A stretch of DNA of 64,000 nt from Flavobacterium sp. UBA4098. Lineage in GTDB: Bacteria > Bacteroidota > Bacteroidia > Flavobacteriales > Flavobacteriaceae. Shown piece after piece: positions 18,429 through 28,400 of the stretch (positions are counted from its first letter, which is position 1; each line of letters begins with the position of its first letter). The DNA is taken from the NCBI GenBank assembly GCA_002382495.1, contig DFXW01000041.1:169274-233273 (forward strand), in the 5' to 3' direction. The position numbers were made by a program, and so were the translations under genes. The notes beneath the pieces were generated by a model that ran no database searches, had not been told where the DNA came from, and worked only from the letters and a program-made list of their open reading frames with translations.

Positions 18429-19652
18429 ATGATTTTAGAAATGAAAGTTCCTTCACCGGGGGAATCAATCAAAGAAGTAGAAATTGCCACTTGGTTAGTA
18501 AAAGATGGCGATTATGTAGAAAAAGACCAAGCAATTGCTGAAGTAGATTCAGACAAAGCCACCTTAGAATTACCAGCAGAAGCAAGCGGTGTAATTACAC
18601 TTAAAGCTGAAGAAGGTGATGCCGTAGCGGTAGGTGCCGTAGTTTGTTTGATTGATACTGCTGCAGCAAAACCATCTGGTTCAGCTCCAGCTCCAGTAGC
18701 AGAAGCGCCAAAAGCAGAAGCACCAAAAGTAGAAGAGAAAAAAGCAGAAGCCCCAGCTCCTGCAGCAACTTATGCAGCGCAAGCGCCTTCGCCAGCGGCA
18801 AGAAAAATATTAGACGAAAAAAACATCCAGCTTTCTGACATTGTTGGAACAGGTAAAGATGGTCGTATTACTAAAGAAGATGCTGTAAATGCAGTACCTT
18901 CTATGGGAACTCCAACAGGAGGAACCCGTGGTACTGAACGAATTAAATTATCGATGTTGCGTCGTAAAGTAGCAGAACGTTTAGTAGCAGCTAAAAACGA
19001 TACAGCTATGTTGACTACTTTCAACGAAGTGAACATGACTCCAATTAACAACTTGCGTAACGAATACAAAGATACGTTCAAAGCAAAACACGCAGGTGTT
19101 GGTCTAGGCTATATGTCTTTCTTTACAAAAGCAGTGACAAGAGCCTTGCAATTGTATCCTGATGTTAACTCTATGATGGATGGAGATTACAAAGTAGCAT
19201 ATGATTTTTGTGATATTTCAATCGCAGTTTCTGGTCCAAAAGGATTAATGGTACCTGTAGTTCGTAATGCTGAAAACTTGACTTTCCGTGGAATTGAAGC
19301 TGAAATCAAACGTTTGGCTATCAAAGCGCGTGACGGACAAATTACAGTTGATGATATGACAGGAGGAACATTTACCATTACTAATGGAGGTGTTTTTGGA
19401 AGTATGTTGTCTACACCAATTATCAACCCACCACAATCAGGAATTTTAGGAATGCACAACATTATTGAGCGTCCAATTGCAGTTAATGGTAAAGTAGAAA
19501 TTCACCCAATGATGTATGTGGCTCTTTCGTATGACCACAGAATTATCGACGGTCGTGAGTCTGTTGGATTCTTAGTAGCGGTTAAAGAAGCCCTAGAAAA
19601 TCCAGTTGAATTGCTTTGCGATAACAATCCTAAAAAAGCATTCGAATTATAA
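18429..19652 (+). CDS. sucB: 2-oxoglutarate dehydrogenase E2, dihydrolipoyl succinyltransferase
   Basis: This 407-residue E2 has one lipoyl domain with the acceptor Lys43 in VDSDKATLE. An Ala/Pro/Lys/Glu-rich flexible linker (about 80-120) follows, then a peripheral-subunit-binding domain ([11 protein letters not shown] to GRITKEDAV). The catalytic domain ends with [11 protein letters not shown], whose His and Asp are the catalytic pair. It passes succinyl groups to CoA. Adjacency to sucA makes it the succinyl-type rather than acetyl-type E2. Confidence 0.97.
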   Translation: MILEMKVPSPGESIKEVEIATWLVKDGDYVEKDQAIAEVDSDKATLELPAEASGVITLKAEEGDAVAVGAVVCLIDTAAAKPSGSAPAPVAEAPKAEAPKVEEKKAEAPAPAATYAAQAPSPAARKILDEKNIQLSDIVGTGKDGRITKEDAVNAVPSMGTPTGGTRGTERIKLSMLRRKVAERLVAAKNDTAMLTTFNEVNMTPINNLRNEYKDTFKAKHAGVGLGYMSFFTKAVTRALQLYPDVNSMMDGDYKVAYDFCDISIAVSGPKGLMVPVVRNAENLTFRGIEAEIKRLAIKARDGQITVDDMTGGTFTITNGGVFGSMLSTPIINPPQSGILGMHNIIERPIAVNGKVEIHPMMYVALSYDHRIIDGRESVGFLVAVKEALENPVELLCDNNPKKAFEL

Positions 19653-19659
19653 AATTGTC

Positions 19660-19680
19660 ATTCTGAACTTGTTTCAGAAT
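19660..19680. repeat. Short intergenic inverted repeat
   Basis: ATTCTGAA (19660-19667) and TTCAGAAT (19673-19680) form an 8-base stem with a five-base loop just after sucB. No second copy was found by eye in this window. It may be a scattered intergenic element or an extra stem before the terminator. Confidence 0.4.
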
Positions 19681-19690
19681 CTAACATATT

Positions 19691-19728
19691 AAATCCCAAA
19701 CTCGTTCAAGAGTTTGGGATTTTTTTGT
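19691..19728 (+). terminator. Rho-independent terminator of sucA-sucB
   Basis: A perfect 13-base stem AAATCCCAAACTC / GAGTTTGGGATTT (19691-19703 and 19710-19722) with a six-base loop runs into a T tract (19720-19726). Confidence 0.9.
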
Positions 19729-19756
19729 TTATTTGCCTTTCCTAAAAAGTACCATT

Positions 19757-20971
19757 ATGTCATCCAATAAAAAGTCGGCCGCTATCGGATTTATATTCAT
19801 TACCATGTTAATTGATATTACGGGTTGGGGAATTATTATTCCGGTGATCCCAAAATTGATTAAAGAATTAATTCATGGCGACATCAGCGAAGCTGCAAAA
19901 TATGGCGGATGGTTGACTTTTGCGTATGCCATCACTCAATTTTTATTTGCTCCCTTAGTGGGGAATTTAAGTGATAAATTTGGCAGAAGACCGATTATCT
20001 TAATATCGCTTTTTGCTTTTTCAATGGATTATTTATTGTTGGCTTTTGCGCCAACGATTCAATGGTTGTTTGTTGGGCGAATTATTGCCGGATTAACGGG
20101 AGCGAGTATCACTACCGCAACCGCTTATATTGCCGATGTGAGTACGCCTGAAAACAGAGCCAAAAACTTTGGAATGATTGGAGCAGCTTTCGGATTAGGA
20201 TTTATCATCGGACCAGTTATTGGAGGTTTATTAGGGCAATACGGTGCTAGAGTTCCTTTTTATGCTGCAGCTATCTTGTGCTTGTTGAACTTTTTGTATG
20301 GGTATTTCATTTTACCTGAATCCTTGGCTAAAGAAAATCGTAGAGCATTTGATATCAAACGTGCCAACCCCATTGGAGCCTTATTACATTTGAAAAAATA
20401 CCCTAAATTGATTGGTTTAGTAATCGCTACTTTTTTATTGTATGTAGCGTCTCACGCCGTGCATAGCAATTGGAGTTTCTTTACCATGTACCAATTCAAT
20501 TGGGACGAGAAAATGGTAGGAATATCACTAGGTGTCATTGGACTTTTAGTAGGATTAGTTCAAGGTGGATTAATTCGTTGGATCAATCCTAAGTTAGGCA
20601 ACGAAAAAAGTATTTATGTGGGAATGGCCTTGTATACCATCGGTATGTTCTTATTTGCCACCGCCACTCAAAGTTGGATGATGTTTGTCTTTTTAATTCC
20701 GTATTGTTTGGGAGGAATTGCAGGCCCTGCCATGCAAGCCGTAATTTCAGAACAAGTGCCTGCGAATGAGCAAGGTGAAATTCAAGGAACGATGTCGAGT
20801 TTGATGAGTGCTTCAGCAATTATTGGACCGCCAATGATGTCTACCGTATTTTATTTTTTCACCCACAACGAAGCGCCGTTTAAATTTGCAGGGGCCCCTT
20901 TTGTCTTAGCTGGATTTTTGATGTTGTTGAGTACCATAGTGGCTTATTTGTCTTTTAAAAAGCGCCACTAA
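19757..20971 (+). CDS. MFS exporter, TetA/DHA1-like
   Basis: This 404-residue major facilitator protein has 12 predicted membrane segments. Motif A between helices 2 and 3 reads [11 protein letters not shown], and a helix-5 motif ([13 protein letters not shown]) matches the drug:H+ antiporter signature. It is closest in feel to TCR/TetA-type exporters, common as chromosomal genes in Bacteroidota. Substrate is unknown, and resistance should not be inferred. The ATG at 19757 ([12 protein letters not shown]) is preferred over a TTG eight codons upstream. Confidence 0.88.
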   Translation: MSSNKKSAAIGFIFITMLIDITGWGIIIPVIPKLIKELIHGDISEAAKYGGWLTFAYAITQFLFAPLVGNLSDKFGRRPIILISLFAFSMDYLLLAFAPTIQWLFVGRIIAGLTGASITTATAYIADVSTPENRAKNFGMIGAAFGLGFIIGPVIGGLLGQYGARVPFYAAAILCLLNFLYGYFILPESLAKENRRAFDIKRANPIGALLHLKKYPKLIGLVIATFLLYVASHAVHSNWSFFTMYQFNWDEKMVGISLGVIGLLVGLVQGGLIRWINPKLGNEKSIYVGMALYTIGMFLFATATQSWMMFVFLIPYCLGGIAGPAMQAVISEQVPANEQGEIQGTMSSLMSASAIIGPPMMSTVFYFFTHNEAPFKFAGAPFVLAGFLMLLSTIVAYLSFKKRH

Positions 20972-20990
20972 TTTTTATAATTTTCGATCC

Positions 20991-21758
20991 ATGATATTGA
21001 CCGATACCCATACACATTTGTGTTCTGAAGAGTTTGACCAAGACCGAACCGAGATGATCCAACGCGCCATCAGCGCAGGAGTTTCTCGATTTTTTATTCC
21101 GTCCATTGACAGTTCTGAAACGCAGAAAATGTATGATTTGGAGGCCCAATTTCCTGACAATGTGCATCTAATGATTGGTTTGCATCCTTGTTATGTAAAA
21201 GAAAATTATTTAGAAGAATTAGCCCATGTGGAAACCCAATTGGCGCAACATAAATTTTATGCTATTGGCGAAATTGGAATTGATTTGTACTGGGACAAAA
21301 CTACTTTGGCTATTCAAAAGATTGCTTTTCAACGCCAAATCCAATGGGCCAAGCAATATGGTTTAGCTATTAATATTCACTGTCGCGATGCCTTTGACGA
21401 AGTTTTTGAAGTCCTAGAATTGGAAAAATCACCCGAATTATTCGGAATTTTTCATTGTTTTACTGGCGATTTGTATCAAGCCCAAAGAGCTATTTCGTAT
21501 GGATTAAAATTAGGAATTGGCGGAGTAGCCACTTTTAAAAACGGAAAAATAGATCAGTTTTTAGACCAAATCCCATTGGAACATATTGTACTCGAAACCG
21601 ATTCGCCTTATTTAGCTCCGGTTCCTTATCGTGGCAAGCGCAATGAAAGCAGTTATACCCTTTTGGTTGCCCAAAAATTAGCCGAAATTTATCAGCTGTC
21701 AGTTGCTGAAATCGCACAAATTACAACCGAGAATTCCCAAGCAGTTTTCGGGATTTAA
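20991..21758 (+). CDS. TatD-family metal-dependent hydrolase
   Basis: This 255-residue TIM-barrel protein has the metal ligands of TatD DNases/deoxyribonucleases: DTHTHL at the start, GLHPCYV, GEIGIDLYW, INIHCRDA, IFHCFTG and ETDSPYLAP. The family has 3'-5' exonuclease or quality-control functions; which subfamily applies is not decided. It is 19 bases after the exporter gene. Confidence 0.92.
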   Translation: MILTDTHTHLCSEEFDQDRTEMIQRAISAGVSRFFIPSIDSSETQKMYDLEAQFPDNVHLMIGLHPCYVKENYLEELAHVETQLAQHKFYAIGEIGIDLYWDKTTLAIQKIAFQRQIQWAKQYGLAINIHCRDAFDEVFEVLELEKSPELFGIFHCFTGDLYQAQRAISYGLKLGIGGVATFKNGKIDQFLDQIPLEHIVLETDSPYLAPVPYRGKRNESSYTLLVAQKLAEIYQLSVAEIAQITTENSQAVFGI

Positions 21759-21821
21759 TCCAGAATTGACGCTAATTTGGGTTTTTTTTTGTTCATTTGT
21801 CCTCTATAAAATTATTTTAAA

Positions 21822-22958
21822 ATGCAAAAGTTTGACGCCATACGCCCTTTTTATGAAACTGAAGTAAATGAGGCATTACAATCTGTAATTTCCCATCCAA
21901 TGATGAAGGCGTTAATGAATTTTACTTTTCCAGAAATGGAAGATGAGGTTTGGAAAGCACAATTGAAAAAAACCCATTCCATTCGTGATTTTCAATGTAA
22001 TTTTATTTATCAAACCGTTCAAAAAATTTTAGAAAACAGTTCCGATGGTTTGACCACTTCGGGCTTTGAGCATCTGGAAAAAAACAATTCGTATTTGTTT
22101 ATTTCCAATCATAGAGATATTCTTTTAGATACCACTTTATTGAATGCCGCTTTATTTCAAAACGGCCATTTGATGACGGCTTCAGCAATTGGTGATAATT
22201 TGGTTCAAAAATCATTCATCAAAACCTTGGCGCGACTGAATCGTAATTTCTTAGTATTGAGAGGTTTGTCGCCAAGAGAAATGTTACAAAGTTCCAAATT
22301 ATTATCTGAATATATGGGGCAGTTGTTGTTACACGAAAACCGTTCGGTTTGGATTGCACAACGCGAAGGACGAACCAAAGATGGTAACGACGAAACCAAT
22401 CCAGGGGTGTTAAAAATGATTGGTATGGCCTCTGATGAAGCCGATGTAATGCAGTACTTTAAAAAGCTGAAAATCGTTCCGGTTTCGATATCCTACGAGT
22501 ACGACCCAACCGATGTCTTGAAAATGCCGCAACTTTTGGCAGAAGCCAATAACGAAGTGTATGTTAAATCCAAAAATGAAGATTTGAATACGATTTTGAG
22601 TGGCGTGATGGGACAAAAGAAACGCATTCATTTGCACATTGGAAAAGTATTGGACACTGAAATTGACCAAATCGTTGCTGAAAATGATTCGTCAAACAAA
22701 CAAATTCAAGCTTTGGCACAAAAAATTGACGATGCCGTTTTAAGTAACTACAAACTATGGCCGACTAACTTTATCGCCTACGATATTGTGCATAAATCGT
22801 CGACCTATTCTCACCTGTACACCGAATCAGAAAAATCACTTTTTGAGCGCCGATTGGAGATGCGAATTGGTTTAGACAATCCAATTGCATTGGAAGGATT
22901 TTTGGCTATGTATGCCAATCCGGTAGTTAATAAATTAAAATACAACCATGCTTTCTAA
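21822..22958 (+). CDS. Glycerol-3-phosphate/1-acylglycerol-3-phosphate acyltransferase-like protein
   Basis: This 378-residue PlsC-type acyltransferase likely acts in phospholipid or ornithine-lipid synthesis. The histidine motif is ISNHRDILLDTTLL, and the second motif region is AQREGRTKDG. The His-to-Asp spacing (six residues apart when counted to DTT) differs from the textbook HX4D, although the HRD form seems characteristic of a Bacteroidota subfamily. It overlaps the following asparaginase gene by 11 bases. Confidence 0.8.
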   Translation: MQKFDAIRPFYETEVNEALQSVISHPMMKALMNFTFPEMEDEVWKAQLKKTHSIRDFQCNFIYQTVQKILENSSDGLTTSGFEHLEKNNSYLFISNHRDILLDTTLLNAALFQNGHLMTASAIGDNLVQKSFIKTLARLNRNFLVLRGLSPREMLQSSKLLSEYMGQLLLHENRSVWIAQREGRTKDGNDETNPGVLKMIGMASDEADVMQYFKKLKIVPVSISYEYDPTDVLKMPQLLAEANNEVYVKSKNEDLNTILSGVMGQKKRIHLHIGKVLDTEIDQIVAENDSSNKQIQALAQKIDDAVLSNYKLWPTNFIAYDIVHKSSTYSHLYTESEKSLFERRLEMRIGLDNPIALEGFLAMYANPVVNKLKYNHAF

Positions 22959-23976
22959 AGCAAAAATATTGCTGATTTATACCGGAGGAACTATCGGTAT
23001 GAAGAAAGATTTTGCAACGGGTGCGTTGAAGGCTTTCAATTTTAGTAAGTTGTTGCAACGCATTCCAGAACTTAAGTTGTTGGATTGCGAAATCGAATCC
23101 ATTTCGTTTGAAAATCCGATCGACTCCTCCAATATGAATCCGGAGAAGTGGGTCAAATTAGCCACTATAATCGAGAACAATTATACTGCTTTTGATGGCT
23201 TTGTGGTGCTTCATGGTTCCGATACGATGTCGTATACCGCTTCGGCTTTGAGTTTTATGATGGAACATTTGGCCAAGCCAATTATATTCACAGGTTCGCA
23301 ATTGCCTATTGGAGATTTGCGTACCGACGCTAAAGAAAATCTAATCACAGCTATTCAAATTGCATCGTTGCGAGAGAATGGACAAGCCGTTGTTCAAGAA
23401 GTGGGTTTGTACTTCGAATACAAATTGTACCGTGCGAATCGCACCACCAAAATCAATGCCGAACATTTCAAAGCGTTTACCTCGCCTAATTATCCTTTTT
23501 TGATCGAATCGGGAGTGCATCTGAAAATCAATTCGGAGGCGTTGCTTCCTGTTTCCGGAAAAGAGTTGCGTGTGCATAAAAATTTAGACACCAATGTGAT
23601 TATCCTGAAATTATTCCCAGGTATTAGTGAACATTTAATAGATGCCCTTGTAGCTATTCCGAATTTGAAAGGGATCGTTTTAGAAACCTACGGAGCTGGC
23701 AATGCGCCTACTGACGATTGGTTTTTGGCTGTTTTACAAAAAGCCATTCAAAAAGGAATTCATATTATCAATGTGACCCAATGTTCAGGTGGAAGTGTCC
23801 GAATGGGTCAATATGAAACCAGCACCGCTTTGCGCGAAATAGGAGTGATCTCTGGTAACGACATTACGACAGAAGCTGCTATTACAAAGTTGATGTATCT
23901 GTTAGGCCAAAATGAATTGGTGTCCAATTTTAAAGAGGTATTTGAAACTTCGTTACGAGGTGAAATCCAAGAATAA
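22948..23976 (+). CDS. ansA: L-asparaginase, type I-like cytoplasmic
   Basis: This 342-residue asparaginase hydrolyses asparagine to aspartate and ammonia. The first catalytic Thr lies in LLIYTGGTIGM, the second in VLHGSDTMSYTASAL, and the FTGSQLPIG loop follows. No signal peptide is present, fitting the cytoplasmic type I enzyme. It starts inside the end of the acyltransferase gene. Confidence 0.93.
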   Translation: MLSKAKILLIYTGGTIGMKKDFATGALKAFNFSKLLQRIPELKLLDCEIESISFENPIDSSNMNPEKWVKLATIIENNYTAFDGFVVLHGSDTMSYTASALSFMMEHLAKPIIFTGSQLPIGDLRTDAKENLITAIQIASLRENGQAVVQEVGLYFEYKLYRANRTTKINAEHFKAFTSPNYPFLIESGVHLKINSEALLPVSGKELRVHKNLDTNVIILKLFPGISEHLIDALVAIPNLKGIVLETYGAGNAPTDDWFLAVLQKAIQKGIHIINVTQCSGGSVRMGQYETSTALREIGVISGNDITTEAAITKLMYLLGQNELVSNFKEVFETSLRGEIQE

Positions 23977-24029
23977 TTCTTTTTCATTTTTCTAAGTCAG
24001 TTTTTTTTAAGTTATTTGCAACCCCAATT

Positions 24030-24116
24030 AGAGAGGTGTCCGAGTGGTTGAAGGAGCAAGCCTGGAAAGTTTGTATATGGGTAACTGTATCGTGGGTTCG
24101 AATCCCATCCTCTCTG
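24030..24116 (+). tRNA. tRNA-Ser, anticodon GGA
   Basis: The 87-base cloverleaf has an acceptor stem AGAGAGG / CCTCTCT (24030-24036 and 24109-24115) with discriminator G. The anticodon loop is CTGGAAA, giving anticodon GGA. A long class II variable arm (around TATATGGGTAACTGTATC) and a T arm GTGGGTTCGAATCCCAT follow. The CCA end is not encoded (GCA follows the acceptor stem). It reads serine codons UCC and UCU. Confidence 0.95.
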
Positions 24117-24123
24117 CAATTTT

Positions 24124-24163
24124 AAATCCCCAAGAAATACAGTTTTGTAATTCTTGGGGATTT
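24124..24163 (+). terminator. Hairpin after tRNA-Ser, probable terminator
   Basis: AAATCCCCAAGAA (24124-24136) pairs perfectly with TTCTTGGGGATTT (24151-24163) across a 14-base loop. The following sequence ATTATTATTTG is only moderately T-rich. Confidence 0.6.
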
Positions 24164-24289
24164 ATTATTTGTAAGATATTTATTAAAAAAAATTGCTAAA
24201 AATTCAATTTTACGATAAAAAAGTGTCTTGTTTTTTATTTTATTGGACAATTTTGTTGTATTTTATAAATGAAAATAAGGGAATATCAT

Positions 24290-24297
24290 TATTTTTG
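24290..24297 (+). promoter_or_regulatory. Possible -7 box for the fibre locus
   Basis: TATTTTTG fits TAnnTTTG, 75 bases before the first gene of the locus. No TTG is present at the usual spacing, so the promoter may need an activator or lie elsewhere. Confidence 0.35.
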
Positions 24298-24372
24298 TAG
24301 GTTAACACATATAGGTAATAAAAATTAAGAGGTCTAGCACCCCTTTTTTTGTAAAAAATAAAGTGATTAATA

Positions 24373-24849
24373 ATGAAAGTAGTTGTCTTGTTTTTCTTTT
24401 GTAGCTTGATGTATGGGCAAAAATTGCACCATCATATGCTTTCTGCTCATGGAGGTGTTGCTACAACATCAACGGGTATAAAGGTGACTCACACGATTGC
24501 TCAGCAAGGTGTTATTGGTACCTCTACAACAAAAAAAGTAATTTTAGGTCAGGGATTTCAACAAAGTAAAATTTCCAATGTTCAGCGCATTACTAACGAT
24601 GCAATAACCACTTTGGTGTACCCAAATCCAGTGGTAGATGTTCTGAACTTTAAATTTTCGGCGCCTGTAACTGGTAAAATTGCTGTTTCTATTTTTGATA
24701 TTCATGGGCGTTTGATATTGTTTCAAGAAAAAGAAGCAATTGATACTATACTTTCTATAACTAATTTATTAATAGCTTCAGGAGAGTATGTTGTTAAACT
24801 CGACGGAAATCGCTATTCTTTCACCACCACCATTTTAAAATCAAAATAA
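24373..24849 (+). CDS. Small secreted protein with type IX secretion (Por) C-terminal tail
   Basis: This 158-residue protein has a short signal peptide (ending near LMYGQ). A Gly/Thr-rich segment contains HGGVATTSTGIKVTHTIAQQ and VILGQGFQQ, a motif block often seen in Bacteroidota cell-surface proteins. The last 75 residues are a T9SS sorting domain, opening with VYPNPVVDVLNF and containing IFDIHGRLI. T9SS cargo crosses the outer membrane and is usually anchored there or released. It is the first gene of the locus and its only clear T9SS-tail protein. A role as surface anchor or partner is inference. Confidence 0.85.
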   Translation: MKVVVLFFFCSLMYGQKLHHHMLSAHGGVATTSTGIKVTHTIAQQGVIGTSTTKKVILGQGFQQSKISNVQRITNDAITTLVYPNPVVDVLNFKFSAPVTGKIAVSIFDIHGRLILFQEKEAIDTILSITNLLIASGEYVVKLDGNRYSFTTTILKSK

Positions 24850-24860
24850 TCAAAAAATAA

Positions 24861-25487
24861 ATGAAAAAAATTATACCCCACATCCTTTTTTTCCTTCTTA
24901 CCATCACCGCTTACTCCCAAGGAGTATTCTTCAATCTTGGTAAAAACTTTAGCACATTTCAATACAAAAACAAATCGGCCTTCACAGATAAATTAGGCAT
25001 TAAAGGCTTTGGCGATGCGTATGAAATTGGGTATACCGATGTTTTGAAATACAAAAATTTTAAAGATTTAAAGTATACAGGAAGTGTTACCATCAACGAT
25101 TACAATGCTATTGCGGCATCAAATGTGAACAAATTAGAATGGAAAACGACTTACTTGGGTGTACAGAGTTCTGTAGACTATCAATTTTATGATTCGTTTT
25201 ACTTTTTCTTGAGTGCTAAAGCAGGATTGAACCTTTCAACCCTACTGAGAGGCCATCAACAAATCGATAATTCAGCGGTAAACTTAGTGGGTGTAAATGA
25301 ATTTTCAGGCATCATTATTCAACCAGTTCTTGGGGTGTATGCCAAATACTATTTAACCAAAAACGGCTATTTAAGCGCTGGCTTAAACCTAAGCAAGAGC
25401 TTAAAATTAGGCAACAATTCTGATCATGTTTCTATTAATACAACCCAAATCCTTTTCGGAGGTTATTTTGATTTAATAAAAAGATAA
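24861..25487 (+). CDS. Probable outer-membrane beta-barrel protein of the fibre locus
   Basis: This 208-residue protein has a signal peptide (MKKIIPHILFFLLTITAYSQ). Alternating aromatic/hydrophobic strands follow (for example FYFFLSAKAGLNLS, LGVYAKYYLT, GYLSAGLNLSKSLKL, ILFGGYFDL), as in small eight-stranded barrels. The final residues do not form a classic C-terminal Phe signature. I do not recognise a named family. Placement 11 bases after the T9SS-tail gene and six before the giant fibre gene suggests a dedicated export or anchoring partner, which is inference. Confidence 0.7.
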   Translation: MKKIIPHILFFLLTITAYSQGVFFNLGKNFSTFQYKNKSAFTDKLGIKGFGDAYEIGYTDVLKYKNFKDLKYTGSVTINDYNAIAASNVNKLEWKTTYLGVQSSVDYQFYDSFYFFLSAKAGLNLSTLLRGHQQIDNSAVNLVGVNEFSGIIIQPVLGVYAKYYLTKNGYLSAGLNLSKSLKLGNNSDHVSINTTQILFGGYFDLIKR

Positions 25488-25493
25488 TTCCCC

Positions 25494-28400
25494 ATGAAAA
25501 AATTATTTTACATCCTTCTTTTATTAGGTTCAACTTATGTTTTTGCTCAAAACAAAGGCATGACGTACCAAGCTGTAATCTATGCGCCCGGAGGGCAAAA
25601 TGTTCCGGGTGTCAACGTGGCCAATGTCCCAATGACCAACCGAACAATTTGTTTGCAATTTAGTTTGTTAGATGCTAGTTCTACTGTAGAATACCAAGAG
25701 GTAGTTAAAACAAAAACAGACGAATTTGGTATGGTGAATATCACTATTGGTAGTGGTACTCAAACCGGTGGTTATGCCACTTCATTTGCTTCAGTTGTTT
25801 GGAGTGCTTCAGCAGATAAATCGATGAAAGTAGCACTTGATGCCACAGGATTGTGTAACCAATACGAGGAATTATCAGTAGAGAAATTGGACGCTGTTCC
25901 TTTTGCCAATGCTGCAATTACTGCCGGAAATGTAACTGGAGTTGTCGCTTTGACTAATGGAGGAACGGGTGCAACTACCGCTGCTGGAGCCAGAACCAAT
26001 CTAGGAATTGGCAATGTAGACAATACTTCAGATTTGAATAAACCAATGTCAACGGCTACCAAAACTTATGTTGATAGTCAATTAACAAATAGTACGATAG
26101 TGGATGCAGACGCAAACACTAAAGGGAAAGTACAACTAGCAGGTGATTTAGCAGGAACTGCTGCAGCACCTACTGTACCTGGATTAGCTTTGAAAGAAAA
26201 TGCAGCCAACAAATCGACTACGACGACCTTAGGGACAAGCAACGTTTTATTCCCAACACAAAATGCGGTTAAAACCTATGTGGATACCGCTATTGCGGGA
26301 GCTACTATTGTTGATGCCGATGCCAATACTAAAGGAAAAATTCAGTTAGCGGGTGATTTAGCAGGAACTGCTGCAGCACCAACGGTACCCGGATTAGCTT
26401 TAAAATTAGATGCTAGTTTGGCGGGTGTTCCTAACGGTATTGCGACCTTAAATTCGGCAGGTATTATTCCTGCAAACCAGTTGCCACCAATCAGTGTGGC
26501 ATCTACCAATGTGGTGGGTAGTCAAGCTGCAATGTTGGCTTTGAGCAATGCTACTGTAGGAAGTATCGCTGTAAGAACAGACCTTAATAAAAACTTTATA
26601 CTATCTACAGCTGGACCCTCTGTTTTGGCTAACTGGATTGAATTGTTAACCCCTGGAGCACCAGTACAATCTGTAAATGGTTTGACGGGAGCCATTCAAC
26701 TTTCAAAGGCAGATATCAATTTAGCTAATGTAGACAATACATCGGATGCTGCTAAACCTATTTCGACAGCAACTCAAAATGCGTTGAATTTAAAATTAAA
26801 TACCAACCAAGTGGGTGTTCCCAATGGAACAGCGAGTTTAAATGCGTTGGGTAAAATACCTACGGAACAAATTCCGGCCATTTCATTTTCAAGTGTAAAA
26901 GTATTGGCTAGCCAAGCGGAAATGTTAGCTCAGACCAATGCTTTGATTGGTAGTGTTATAATTAGAACAGATGTAAATAAAAACTATGTTTTAGCACAAT
27001 CAGATCCTACAATTTTAGCCAATTGGGTTGAATTGTTAACACCCGCTCCACCCGTGCAATCGGTTAATGGGTATGTAGGAAATGTATCTTTAACAAAAGC
27101 AGATTTAGGGTTGGGTAATGTGGATAACACAGGCGATATCAACAAACCCGTTTCAACCCCGACACAAAACGCTTTGGATTTGAAAGCAAATTTAGCTTCG
27201 CCAAGCTTTACCGGAACCGTATCTGGAATTACCAAATCGATGGTTGGTTTAGCGAATGTGGACAATACAACCGATCTAAACAAACCCGTGTCAACGGCTA
27301 CACAAACAGCATTGGATTTGAAAGCCAATACAGTAGATCTTACTGCTGAAACCACAAGAGCAACTGCTGCAGAAGCTACTTTAACTACTAATGTGGCTAC
27401 TAATGCGACTGCTATTGCAGCAGAAACGACTAGAGCTACAGCTGCAGAAGCTACTTTAACTACTAATGTGGCTACTAATGCGACTGCTATTGCAGCAGAA
27501 ACGACTAGAGCTACGGCTGCAGAAGCTACTTTAACTACAAACGTGGCTACTAATGCCACTGCTATTGCTGCTGAAACCACAAGAGCAACTGCTGCAGAGG
27601 CAACGTTAACTACAAACGTAGCTACTAATGCAACGGCTATTGCGGCAGAAACGACTAGAGCAACGGCTGCAGAGGCTACTTTAACTACAAACGTGGCTAC
27701 TAATGCCACTGCTATTGCGGCAGAAACGACAAGAGCTACAGCTGCTGAAGCTACTTTAACTACAAACGTGGCTACCAATACCACTGCTATTGCTGCTGAA
27801 ACTACAAGAGCTACGGCTGCTGAAACTACATTGACAACTAATTTAGCTGCCGAAGTAACTAGAGCAACGGCTGCCGAAGCATTGAAAGCCAATGCTACAG
27901 ATGTTACTACTTCTTTAGCATTAAAAGCCAATTTAGCTTCACCAACTTTCACAGGTACCCCAACAGCTCCTACGCCAGCAACGGCCGATAATTCGACTAC
28001 TATCGCTACTACAGAATATGTTAAGAATTCGATTGTCGCTGCTAACGCAGGTTTAAGTACTATTGGTGCTATTTCAACTACTTCAGATCCTAAAGGCGCA
28101 ATAATTAATGGAACTACAGAATTAGTATTAACACCAGCTGATGCCACTAATGGTGGGGTGGTAACTACAGGAGCTCAGACTTTTGCTGGAGCAAAGACAT
28201 TTAATAGTGATATTAAAGTGAATGATATAACTGTAGGAGGAGGATCACAAACGTATGGGAATACTGCTCTTGGATATCTTACATTGGCTAGTAATCAACC
28301 AGCTTCTTATAACGCAGGATCGTGGAATACAGCCATTGGTCATTCTGCTATGTACAGAAATACAAATGGAAATTATAACACAGCAATTGGTAAATCAGCT

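Larger units (their letters stand above)
23977..24372. other. Intergenic region with tRNA-Ser before the fibre locus
   Basis: It contains the tRNA-Ser gene (24030-24116), a long-stem hairpin just after it, then about 200 very AT-rich bases with a possible promoter box and a weak leader hairpin. No protein-coding gene was identified. Confidence 0.7.

Noticed and set aside
27345..27881. Regular 75-base repeats resembling a CRISPR array
   Set aside because: Copies are contiguous with no spacers, stay in frame inside a long gene and differ at silent positions. They are a coding repeat.
26984..28147. Long open frame on the minus strand (387 codons) opposite the giant fibre gene
   Set aside because: It is a mirror of the repetitive, low-complexity codons on the plus strand and has Ala/Val-rich content without any domain or promoter.
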